Shown here one piece after another: positions 1 to 5,427 of a stretch of 5,688 nt of DNA. Each line of letters begins with the position of its first letter. The stretch's first letter is position 1. Under the pieces are notes generated by a model, which was not told the origin of the DNA, ran no database searches, and was given only the letters and a program-made list of their open reading frames with translations. Source of the DNA: Verrucomicrobiota bacterium (lineage in GTDB: Bacteria; Verrucomicrobiota; Kiritimatiellia; UBA8416; JAIOPI01); contig JAQCIA010000154.1 of NCBI GenBank assembly GCA_027620105.1, positions 1-5,688 on the forward strand. The letters run 5' to 3'. The position numbers and the translations under genes are program-made.

Positions 1-2081
1 AATATGAGCTGGTCGAGATACGTTCCGCTGGTCAATCCGGCCGCCACGCCACTGACCGAAACCGTCACGGCTTGCGATCCGAATGCAGGAATAGATCCAC
101 CTCCCGGCGTGACGGTGACCCATGCCTGGGTATGACTCACGCCCCACCCCACCGCGGTGTTATCGGCATTCGTAATCGTGTAAACAAATGTCGCAGGCAA
201 AAATGGTCCGCCCTCCGAACCGGTGTAAGCCGCGCTGCCCGCCGGCGTAATGGATACCGGCTGGACGCCCACGGCGTCCCACGCCGCGCGCACCGCACTG
301 GCCCAGGCCGGATTCAGGTCCAGCGCGGCCGACAGCCAGGCGCCGCGCACCGCGCGATAGCCGGTGTTCGGTGTGCAATACACGGTCAGCGCGCGATGAG
401 CCACCTGCTCGGCGTTCGTGATCCCGATCCCGGTGACGCTATAATTGATGCCGTCGTTGTTTCCGTTGCCGCCGTCGCACAACAGATAAAAGAAAAAATT
501 CTGCACGCCCGAATTCTGGTGGACTTCCTGGAGTGGGTCCCAGTGGGTCCCCTGGTAGCGGGTGGGTTGTTGGCTGCCGGCGCCCACCGTGACCGTATTC
601 GCCGGATTGCGCATGTCGCGAAGGGCGGTCGAGATCAGCCAGCAATCCTCACCCATCAACCAGTCCGCCCGGCCGGGGTTCTTTGCCGGATAGCTGACCC
701 GGTCGTCCGCCTGCCCGAAAAATTCCACGCAGGTTCCCATCACGTCGGAGAATGACTCGTTCAACGCGCCCGATTCCCCCGCATAGACGAGGTCCGCGCT
801 GTATTCCGTTACCGCATGGGCAAACTCATGGCCGCAGACGTCCAGTACCGCAAGGCTGTTGGCGATCACGCCATCGCCATCGCCGAAATAGAATTCGTCG
901 CCGTCCCAATAGGCGTTCACATAATTGACGCCCTCATGCACGTTGGCCCGCGCCATCGCGCCGGCTCCGTCGAAGCTGAAGAGCGCGTGCCGCTGGCGGT
1001 AATAGTTCAAGGTCACGTCGAAGTTACGCGCGGCCGAAATCTCGACGCGGTCGGAGGTCCCCCAGTCATTCGTGGTGCGGTGCGCATAGGTGTTCGCGTC
1101 AGGATAGCCGCTCGCCGCCACGTTCTCCACGATCCACACCCGGCTCGTATTGTGCAGATAGTAGTAGGGGTTGATGCTGTCGTGCCACCCGATGAAGTTG
1201 GTGACCACGCCGCTCTCGCCGGCCAGCAGCGCGCCGGTAATCGTGGCCGGGCTGCCGCTGCCGGAGGGTGGGGGGATGTTATGGATGTCGTTGAATCGCT
1301 GCAGGATCGAGCCGTCGAGCGCGTCAATCCAGTATCGCCAACGGCCGGCCTCGCCCGCGGCGTCGCGGTACGTCAAGGTTAACGCCTGCGCCAGGCGCGG
1401 GGGATCCTCGCGCGCATAGACCACCAGGCTGACCGCCTCGTCCAGTGCGCCGACCGGTTTCTTGAGCGCCTGCAAATCCGCCTGCGCAATGGCAAGCGCG
1501 CGCGCGGCATCCAGCGCGGGCGCGATGCCCACCGCGAGGTCGGGCACGTATCGCCCGTTGACTTCGTACGCCGCGTCCGCCTTGTTGAAATGCACGATGA
1601 CTTCGCCGCCGACGACGGGCAGCCCCCGATACATCTGCTGCAGCCGCACATGGTGAAACCCGAGCGCATCGCCCTGCGTCTTGCGCGACCGGAATTCCTC
1701 CGCGGCGTTGGTGATGCGAAACAGGCCCGCGAGATTGTCCATCACGGCCACCGCGTCTTCCGCGTACTGGCCGCGCCCGATCGCGGCCAGGCCGCGGCCC
1801 GTCGAAAAAGCCTGCCGCGTGGAAAGATCGGCACCGCGAATCGAATTCGGGACGGCGAGCGCCCCGTCCCATTCAACCGCATAGCCCGCGCGCCTGGCCT
1901 CGTCGACCAGCGCCTGCTGCGTCGCCGTGCTGCTGCGCACCTGCGCGGTGGCGGCAGCCCCTGACGCGCGCTTGGATGCGCCTGGCGCGCCGGTCTTATT
2001 CACCGCGCGTGCCGACGAACTTGACGCGAAGAACAGCACGGCCGCGCAGGCCACTGGGACGAAAACACTTCGAACGCGCAT
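1..2081 (-). CDS. Secreted thermolysin-like (M4) zinc metallopeptidase, 3' end cut by the window edge
   Basis: This is an extracellular endopeptidase of the thermolysin family; 693 codons lie in the window and no stop is reached. Residues 1-26 are a signal peptide (MRVR, a hydrophobic core, then SSSARA before the likely cleavage). Residues about 83-180 match the FTP propeptide domain (HVRLQQMYRGLPVVGGEV), about 185-266 resemble PepSY, and about 280-605 are the M4 catalytic domain. The zinc site is HEFAH (His418, Glu419, His422), with the third ligand Glu442 in GALNESFSD. The 24-residue spacing equals that of thermolysin. The expected active-site Tyr433 and His521 (VHQNSG) are present, and GDGDG is at 400-404. 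From about residue 608 an Ig-like/BACON-type repeat begins (GGPF, then WVTVTP, then TSGTYL) and is truncated. The start is supported by an AAAGG Shine-Dalgarno 6 nt upstream and by the signal peptide. The FTP and PepSY regions probably act as a self-inhibiting pro-region removed after export. The physiological substrate is unknown; nutrient scavenging is a guess. Confidence 0.95.
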   Translation of the reverse strand, partial: MRVRSVFVPVACAAVLFFASSSSARAVNKTGAPGASKRASGAAATAQVRSSTATQQALVDEARRAGYAVEWDGALAVPNSIRGADLSTRQAFSTGRGLAAIGRGQYAEDAVAVMDNLAGLFRITNAAEEFRSRKTQGDALGFHHVRLQQMYRGLPVVGGEVIVHFNKADAAYEVNGRYVPDLAVGIAPALDAARALAIAQADLQALKKPVGALDEAVSLVVYAREDPPRLAQALTLTYRDAAGEAGRWRYWIDALDGSILQRFNDIHNIPPPSGSGSPATITGALLAGESGVVTNFIGWHDSINPYYYLHNTSRVWIVENVAASGYPDANTYAHRTTNDWGTSDRVEISAARNFDVTLNYYRQRHALFSFDGAGAMARANVHEGVNYVNAYWDGDEFYFGDGDGVIANSLAVLDVCGHEFAHAVTEYSADLVYAGESGALNESFSDVMGTCVEFFGQADDRVSYPAKNPGRADWLMGEDCWLISTALRDMRNPANTVTVGAGSQQPTRYQGTHWDPLQEVHQNSGVQNFFFYLLCDGGNGNNDGINYSVTGIGITNAEQVAHRALTVYCTPNTGYRAVRGAWLSAALDLNPAWASAVRAAWDAVGVQPVSITPAGSAAYTGSEGGPFLPATFVYTITNADNTAVGWGVSHTQAWVTVTPGGGSIPAFGSQAVTVSVSGVAAGLTSGTYLDQLI

Positions 2082-2107
2082 GTCACGCCTTTCGTGATGG
2101 CGATCAC
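2082..2107 (-). promoter_or_regulatory. Ribosome binding site of the M4 peptidase gene, embedded in alternative small hairpins
   Basis: Read on the minus strand, AAAGG (2092-2088) lies 6 nt before the ATG and fixes the start. It forms the whole loop of a perfect 5-bp stem, TCACG-AAAGG-CGTGA (2097-2083). The left arm of that stem overlaps the right arm of a second perfect 5-bp stem, GTGAT-CGCC-ATCAC (2107-2094). Only one of the two can form at a time. The Shine-Dalgarno and repeat arms are directly visible; any regulatory effect is inference, and both stems are short. Confidence 0.6.
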
Positions 2108-2148
2108 CGTCGCCGCCGCTCGGACACCGGATATCGAACCTTCCCTGC

Positions 2149-2168
2149 GGCGTGGCCCTCGCCACGCC
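2149..2168. repeat. Perfect 8-bp GC-rich inverted repeat (hairpin) in the peptidase 5' region
   Basis: GGCGTGGC, a CCTC loop and GCCACGCC form a perfect 8-bp stem with a 4-base loop, 68 bases before the peptidase start. No gene ends here: both flanking genes point away, so it is not an ordinary 3' terminator. Downstream on the minus strand there is GCAGGGAAGG rather than a U-run, which argues against Rho-independent attenuation in that direction. It may be a structured 5' UTR element or a protein-binding dyad. The structure is seen; the role is unknown. Confidence 0.6.
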
Positions 2169-2321
2169 ATTTCCGCTTTATGCAAGTCCAACCACGGTTA
2201 GGATGATATCACTTTCGCGCATGAATGCCATGAGGCAGTGTGGCAACTGTATCAGGCTGGCTTCCCCGGCCATGCTCACGGTGGCCTGCGCACAACGTCT
2301 CGCGCGTTGGTGTGCCGCACA

Positions 2322-2334
2322 CTCGAATTTCGAG
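2322..2334. repeat. 13-base palindrome CTCGAATTTCGAG, possible operator
   Basis: Two perfect 6-base arms (CTCGAA and TTCGAG) surround a single T in the middle of the divergent intergenic region. The size and symmetry would suit a dimeric regulator, but I recognise no specific family. A palindrome of this length can occur by chance, so the functional call is weak. Confidence 0.25.
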
Positions 2335-2473
2335 GCCCTTCGCGTGCGCCGCGAGAGCGCTGGTGCCTGCCCGTGGCATCCCAGACCCACGTGGGCGGCA
2401 TCGGCCAAGCGCATCGTGAAGGCGCACCAGAATGAACCGATCGCCCTGACCCTGCGTGCGGGTGTGCCCTTCA

Positions 2474-2501
2474 TTGTCATTTTTTTTCAGGCTGCTAGTA
2501 T
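2474..2501 (+). promoter_or_regulatory. Candidate sigma-70-type promoter with extended -10, driving the rsmD operon
   Basis: TTGTCA (2474-2479) matches five of six bases of the -35 consensus. After a 16-base spacer containing a T8 run comes TAGTAT (2496-2501), a moderate -10 that is preceded directly by TGC, the extended -10 motif. The -10 ends five bases before the rsmD ATG at 2507, so transcription would start at or within a base or two of that codon. No Shine-Dalgarno precedes the ATG, which fits a leaderless transcript. The motifs are seen; promoter activity is inferred. Confidence 0.5.
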
Positions 2502-2506
2502 TCCGT

Positions 2507-3154
2507 ATGCGAATTACCGGGGGAGAATTGCGGGGGCGGGTGCTAAAGGTGCCACGCTCGCCGGGGGTGCGGCCGACGCAGGACATGGTGCGTCAGGGGT
2601 TGTTTTCCATGTTGGGCGAACGGCTGGCGGGTGCGGCCTTTCTTGATTTGTATGCGGGGACGGGGGCGGTGGGGATTGAGGCCTGGAGCCGCGGTGCGGC
2701 GAGGGTGTGCTGGGTCGAGTCGGGGGCACAGGCGCTCCGGACGCTGGCGGAGAATGTGCAGACGCTTTGTCCCTCCGCGGGGCGCATCGTGCGCGGAGAA
2801 ACCTTGCGCGTGCTGCGCTACGGCTTCGTTGAAGCACCTTTTGATGTGATTTTTGCCGATCCGCCCTATGGGGAGAAGCAGAGAGGGCGGAGGGCGGAAG
2901 GGATGAAGCCGGAGGGGCGGAAACCTGAGGGTGGGGGGCGGGACGGGGCGGAGTGGGCGCAGGTGTTGGCGACGATTGTTAACGGGGGCTTGCTCAAGCC
3001 GGGCGGGTGGTTGATTATGGAGCAGCGTGAGGGCGAGGCCGCGGTTGTGCCGGCGGGATGGCAGCTCCTGCGGGACCGACGGTATGGCGGCACGCGATTG
3101 CGTATTCTCGAGCAGGGCGACGGAATTAACAAAGAGGTGGTGACGGAGACATGA
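2507..3154 (+). CDS. rsmD: 16S rRNA (guanine(966)-N(2))-methyltransferase RsmD
   Basis: RsmD uses S-adenosylmethionine to methylate N2 of G966 in 16S rRNA during 30S assembly. The 215-residue product begins with the family signature RITGGELRGR, followed by VRPTQDMVRQGLFSML (residues 21-36). The SAM-binding motif FLDLYAGTGAVGIEAWSRGA is at 45-64, and the catalytic DPPY motif is at 118-121. The C-terminal strand region LLKPGGWLIMEQRE (162-175) and YGGTRLRILEQ (193-203) complete the fold. A frame-compatible GTG at 2456 would add 17 residues with no family counterpart, so the ATG at 2507 is preferred. Residues about 122-149, straight after DPPY, form a charged Gly/Arg/Glu/Pro-rich insertion built on a degenerate 15-base tandem repeat, which is unusual for the family. 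It is the first gene of the operon and overlaps coaD by ATGA. Identification is firm. Confidence 0.95.
   Translation: MRITGGELRGRVLKVPRSPGVRPTQDMVRQGLFSMLGERLAGAAFLDLYAGTGAVGIEAWSRGAARVCWVESGAQALRTLAENVQTLCPSAGRIVRGETLRVLRYGFVEAPFDVIFADPPYGEKQRGRRAEGMKPEGRKPEGGGRDGAEWAQVLATIVNGGLLKPGGWLIMEQREGEAAVVPAGWQLLRDRRYGGTRLRILEQGDGINKEVVTET
2888..2932 (+). repeat. Degenerate 15-base tandem repeat (three units) inside rsmD
   Basis: Three consecutive in-frame 15-base units at 2888-2902, 2903-2917 and 2918-2932 encode the pentapeptides RRAEG, MKPEG and RKPEG (RsmD residues 128-142). The flanks on both sides (2870-2887 and 2933-2953) are also purine-rich, low-complexity sequence. The unit length is a multiple of three, so the frame is kept. 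It looks like a small minisatellite-type expansion in a surface loop after the catalytic DPPY motif. Confidence 0.7.
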
Positions 3155-3645
3155 AAGGGACAGCCATATACGCCGGCACGTTTGATCCGGTCACCTTGGG
3201 ACATTTCGATCTGATCCAGCGCTCGGCGGGCTTGTTTGAGCAATTAATTCTGGCGGTGGTGGTGACACCCAACAAGCGCAGCACACTTTTTTCGGCAGAG
3301 GAGCGGGTGGACATGACGCGCAAAGTCGTGGCCGGGATGCCCAACGTGGAAGTTGATACCTTTGAGAGTCTCCTGATTGACTATGCGCGCAAACGCGGCG
3401 TGTGCGTGCTGATTCGCGGGGTGCGGGCCTATTCGGATTTTGAATACGAGTTTCGCATGGCCCTGATGAACCGCAAGCTCGCGCCGGAGATTGAGACCTT
3501 GTTCATGATGCCAAGTGAAACGCAAAGCTACGTCAGTTCCAGCCTGGTCAAGGAAGTGGCCGCGCGCGGGGGCGATGTGAGCATGATTGTGCCAGCGCTG
3601 GTGCAGCAGGCGCTGACGGAGAAATATCGGAGCCAGGGGCCATGA
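3151..3645 (+). CDS. coaD: Phosphopantetheine adenylyltransferase (PPAT)
   Basis: CoaD catalyses the penultimate step of coenzyme A synthesis: ATP plus 4'-phosphopantetheine gives dephospho-CoA and pyrophosphate, in the cytosol. The 164-residue length is normal for the bacterial enzyme. The nucleotidyltransferase motif GTFDPVTLGH (residues 9-18) contains the T/HxGH signature with His18. RGVRAYSDFEYE (89-100) and the second nucleotide-binding signature PSETQSYVSSSLVKE (121-135) are both intact. The ATG overlaps the rsmD stop (ATGA), and GGAG and GAGG motifs lie just upstream within rsmD, which suggests translational coupling. The rsmD-coaD pair is common in bacteria. No residue appears to be missing. 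Confidence 0.97.
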   Translation: MKGTAIYAGTFDPVTLGHFDLIQRSAGLFEQLILAVVVTPNKRSTLFSAEERVDMTRKVVAGMPNVEVDTFESLLIDYARKRGVCVLIRGVRAYSDFEYEFRMALMNRKLAPEIETLFMMPSETQSYVSSSLVKEVAARGGDVSMIVPALVQQALTEKYRSQGP

Positions 3646-4202
3646 TCATCCGTCTGGGCGAGGTGCCGGCCACGGGGCAGACTTATCAAGGTGAGGAGCC
3701 GCCGGAGATCATTGATGTCAGCGCGGAACTGGGCGTGCGGCTGCTAGCGCCGATCACGTATGATCTGCATGCGTTGCGTGCGCCCGCAACGTTGCTGGTG
3801 TCCGGAACGCTGTCGACACGGGTCGAGTTTCGCTGTTCGCGCTGCGACGAACCTTTCGAGCGCGCGTACGAAGACCGCGAATTTGATCGGGCCTGGGAAC
3901 TGACGCCGGACGGGCTACAATGGATCGGCCCGCTGGGTGAAGATCCTCCGGAGCAAGAGGTTGCGGATGAAAAGGGGGATGTTTTTCGGCATCCGGTGGG
4001 GGCCGGGAACCGAGACTGTGTGGACTTGACCGAGGATATCCGCGAAGCTATTATCCTCGCCTTTTCCGGGTACCCGGTGTGCAATCCCGACTGCAAAGGG
4101 CTTTGTGCGTCGTGCGGAATGAATCTGAACAAGGCAGCGTGCCGATGCACGCCGCCGGATGAAAATCGCTGGACCATACTTGATCAGTTTGGCACCCAGT
4201 AG
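3642..4202 (+). CDS. yceD: DUF177/YceD family protein with zinc-binding-like cysteines
   Basis: This 186-residue protein belongs to the DUF177 family, almost always encoded just before rpmF as here. Members are linked to ribosome or 23S rRNA processing, but the biochemical activity is not firmly established. The N-terminal half is a beta-rich region ending in CSRC (Cys65, Cys68). A variable acidic stretch covers about 90-125, then VDLTEDIREAIILAFSGYPV (127-146) leads into the signature CNPDCKGLCASCG with Cys147, 151, 155 and 158, plus Cys167 and Cys169. The C-terminal WTILDQF is typical of the family. The arrangement suggests metal binding, which is inference. The start overlaps the coaD stop by ATGA, with AGGGG (3635-3639) and GGAG (3629-3632) upstream. 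Family assignment is firm; the molecular role is not. Confidence 0.9.
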   Translation: MIIRLGEVPATGQTYQGEEPPEIIDVSAELGVRLLAPITYDLHALRAPATLLVSGTLSTRVEFRCSRCDEPFERAYEDREFDRAWELTPDGLQWIGPLGEDPPEQEVADEKGDVFRHPVGAGNRDCVDLTEDIREAIILAFSGYPVCNPDCKGLCASCGMNLNKAACRCTPPDENRWTILDQFGTQ

Positions 4203-4203
4203 C

Positions 4204-4209
4204 AGGAGG
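4204..4209 (+). promoter_or_regulatory. Consensus Shine-Dalgarno of rpmF
   Basis: AGGAGG lies five bases before the rpmF ATG, in the 12-base gap after the yceD stop. It is the strongest ribosome binding site in the operon, which suits a ribosomal protein needed in larger amounts than its enzyme neighbours. Confidence 0.85.
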
Positions 4210-4214
4210 CTGGC

Positions 4215-4397
4215 ATGGCTGTTCCAAAACGGAAAACGTCGAAGAGTCGGAAGAATCAACGCAAGCGCTCGCACCGCACATCGGTGACGACGGGCACGCG
4301 CTGCACGCAGTGTGGCGGCCTGCGGCGCCCGCACCGGGTTTGCCCGGCCTGTGGCTATTATGGTGGTCGCCAGGTGGTGACCGTCGAAGCGGCCTGA
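4215..4397 (+). CDS. rpmF: Large ribosomal subunit protein bL32
   Basis: bL32 is a small basic protein of the 50S subunit. The 60-residue product has the canonical N-terminus MAVPKRKTSKSRKNQRKRSH, followed by a zinc-ribbon with CTQC (Cys30, Cys33) and CPAC (Cys43, Cys46), so it is the zinc-binding (C+) form rather than a cysteine-free paralogue. The length is typical. It sits between the DUF177 gene and plsX, the conserved position in many bacteria. A consensus AGGAGG supports the start. No anomaly is visible. Confidence 0.97.
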   Translation: MAVPKRKTSKSRKNQRKRSHRTSVTTGTRCTQCGGLRRPHRVCPACGYYGGRQVVTVEAA

Positions 4398-4416
4398 GCC
4401 CGGCCCGGGACACGGC

Positions 4417-5427
4417 ATGCGAATTGCAGTCGATGCCATGGGCGGCGACTTTGCGCCGCAGGTGATCGTGCGTGGCGCGCTGGATGCCGCGCAGCGCCTG
4501 CCTGCCGTCACCGAAATCATTTTGGTCGGTGATGAGACGCGCATTCGCGCCGAATTGCCCAACGGCCAACTTCCCGCCAAAATCCGGATCTTGCATGCCT
4601 CCGAAGTTATCGGCATGGAAGAATCCCCCGCGCAGGCCGTGCGCCGGAAAAAAGATTCCTCCATCAGCCGCGCGATTGACCTGGTGAAGCATGGGGAGGC
4701 GGACGCGATGGTGTCTGCGGGCAATACGGGCGGTGTGGTGGTGGCGGCGACGCTCAAACTGCGAACGCTCGAAGGCGTGTTGCGGCCGGCGATTGCCGCC
4801 GTGATGCCCACGCAGGACCGGCCCCTGATATTGATCGATGCCGGCGCCAATACGGACTGCGCAGCGGAATTGCTGGTGCAGTTTGCGGTGATGGGCAGCG
4901 TCTATGCTGAGGCGATTCTCGGGCAGGCCAACCCCGTGGTGGGGTTGGTGAGCATTGGTGGTGAGGACTCCAAGGGCAACGACACCACCAAGGCAGCCTT
5001 CAAGATGCTGAACGAGTCCCCGCTCAATTTTCGGGGCAACGTCGAAGGTCACGATTTATTCCTCGGCGCGACGGATGTGGCGGTATGCGACGGGTTCGTG
5101 GGGAACACGATCTTGAAGACCAGCGAAAGCGTAGCCCATGCGATTGTGCATTGGATGAAAAAGGAATTTAAGAGCAATCCCATCCGCCTGCTCGGCGCCA
5201 TACTGCTGCGGGGGGCCTTGAAAGCGATGAAAGGCCGGATGGACCCCGAGCTGTATGGCGGCGCGCCATTGCTCGGCGTGAACGGCGTCTGCATCATCAC
5301 GCACGGGGCGTCCTCGGCGCTGGCGATCCGGCATGCGATCCGCGTGGCATCGGAATATGTGGATCACAATCTCAATCAGTTGATCACGAAGCGCATCGCG
5401 GAAATAAACGGCGGGCCCAAGGGATGA
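4417..5427 (+). CDS. plsX: Phosphate acyltransferase PlsX
   Basis: PlsX converts acyl-ACP and phosphate to acyl-phosphate, the donor used by PlsY to start phosphatidic acid synthesis at the membrane. The 336-residue length is normal. Family motifs are intact: [12 protein letters not shown] (3-14), MVSAGNTGG (98-106), [11 protein letters not shown] (137-147), [14 protein letters not shown] (175-188), [15 protein letters not shown] (220-234) and [18 protein letters not shown] (280-297). The ATG lies 19 bases after rpmF; only a weak GGGA (4407-4410) serves as a ribosome binding site, and it falls in one arm of a CCCGG-C-CCGGG palindrome (4399-4409). The stop overlaps the fabH start as ATGA, so PlsX and FabH are probably translationally coupled. 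Long antisense frames across this gene are codon-bias shadows. Confidence 0.97.
   Translation: MRIAVDAMGGDFAPQVIVRGALDAAQRLPAVTEIILVGDETRIRAELPNGQLPAKIRILHASEVIGMEESPAQAVRRKKDSSISRAIDLVKHGEADAMVSAGNTGGVVVAATLKLRTLEGVLRPAIAAVMPTQDRPLILIDAGANTDCAAELLVQFAVMGSVYAEAILGQANPVVGLVSIGGEDSKGNDTTKAAFKMLNESPLNFRGNVEGHDLFLGATDVAVCDGFVGNTILKTSESVAHAIVHWMKKEFKSNPIRLLGAILLRGALKAMKGRMDPELYGGAPLLGVNGVCIITHGASSALAIRHAIRVASEYVDHNLNQLITKRIAEINGGPKG

Larger units (their letters stand above)
2082..2506. other. Divergent intergenic region between the M4 peptidase gene and rsmD; no supportable gene
   Basis: This 425-base gap must hold the promoters for both divergent units. Open frames exist, the longest wholly inside it being 2178-2480 on the minus strand (100 codons), but none has a Shine-Dalgarno, a recognisable domain or convincing codon bias. 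By hand count its codon-position GC is about 60, 59 and 70 percent, and 59 percent at position 2 is high for a real protein. Visible signals are the RBS hairpins (2082-2107), a strong hairpin (2149-2168), a TGATATCA palindrome (2204-2211), a 13-base palindrome (2322-2334), a T8 run (2480-2487) and the candidate rsmD promoter. I found no convincing minus-strand promoter for the peptidase gene. Confidence 0.7.

Noticed and set aside
72..755. 227-codon plus-strand open frame opposite the M4 peptidase
   Set aside because: The minus-strand frame carries all the M4 motifs; this one is its antisense shadow, rich in Arg, Ala and Gly.
816..1382. 188-codon plus-strand open frame opposite the M4 peptidase
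   Set aside because: It is antisense to the conserved catalytic domain and has no family resemblance or ribosome binding site.
1324..1872. 182-codon minus-strand open frame out of phase with the peptidase
   Set aside because: The FTP and PepSY propeptide is read in the peptidase frame; this frame gives an Arg/Gly-rich nonsense product.
2173..2195. Sigma-54-like TGG...TTGCA upstream of the peptidase on the minus strand
   Set aside because: Only 8 bases separate the GG and GC elements, where the -24/-12 consensus needs 10.
2178..2480. 100-codon minus-strand open frame filling most of the intergenic gap
   Set aside because: It has no Shine-Dalgarno at its start and no recognised domain. Hand-counted GC is about 60, 59 and 70 percent at codon positions 1-3, and the high second-position value is unlike a real protein. 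A homology search with conserved hits would reverse this.
2480..2487. T8 run as a Rho-independent terminator on the plus strand
   Set aside because: No stable GC-rich stem lies directly before it, and no plus-strand gene ends upstream. It fits better as the spacer of the candidate rsmD promoter.
2456..2506. GTG at 2456 as the rsmD start, adding 17 residues
   Set aside because: The added stretch is hydrophobic, has no counterpart in RsmD and overlaps the candidate promoter; the family N-terminus RITGGELRGR begins directly after the ATG at 2507.
4399..4409. CCCGG-C-CCGGG palindrome between rpmF and plsX as a terminator
   Set aside because: The loop is a single base, there is no T-run, and it lies inside an operon with plsX starting eight bases later.
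3915..4850. 311-codon minus-strand open frame across yceD, rpmF and plsX
   Set aside because: It covers three well-conserved sense genes, has low-complexity composition and resembles no family.
4051..5052. 333-codon open frame on the minus strand opposite plsX and yceD
   Set aside because: It is a shadow of GC-rich plus-strand codons: no recognisable domain, abundant His/Arg/Gly/Ala, and it lies antisense to two firmly identified genes.
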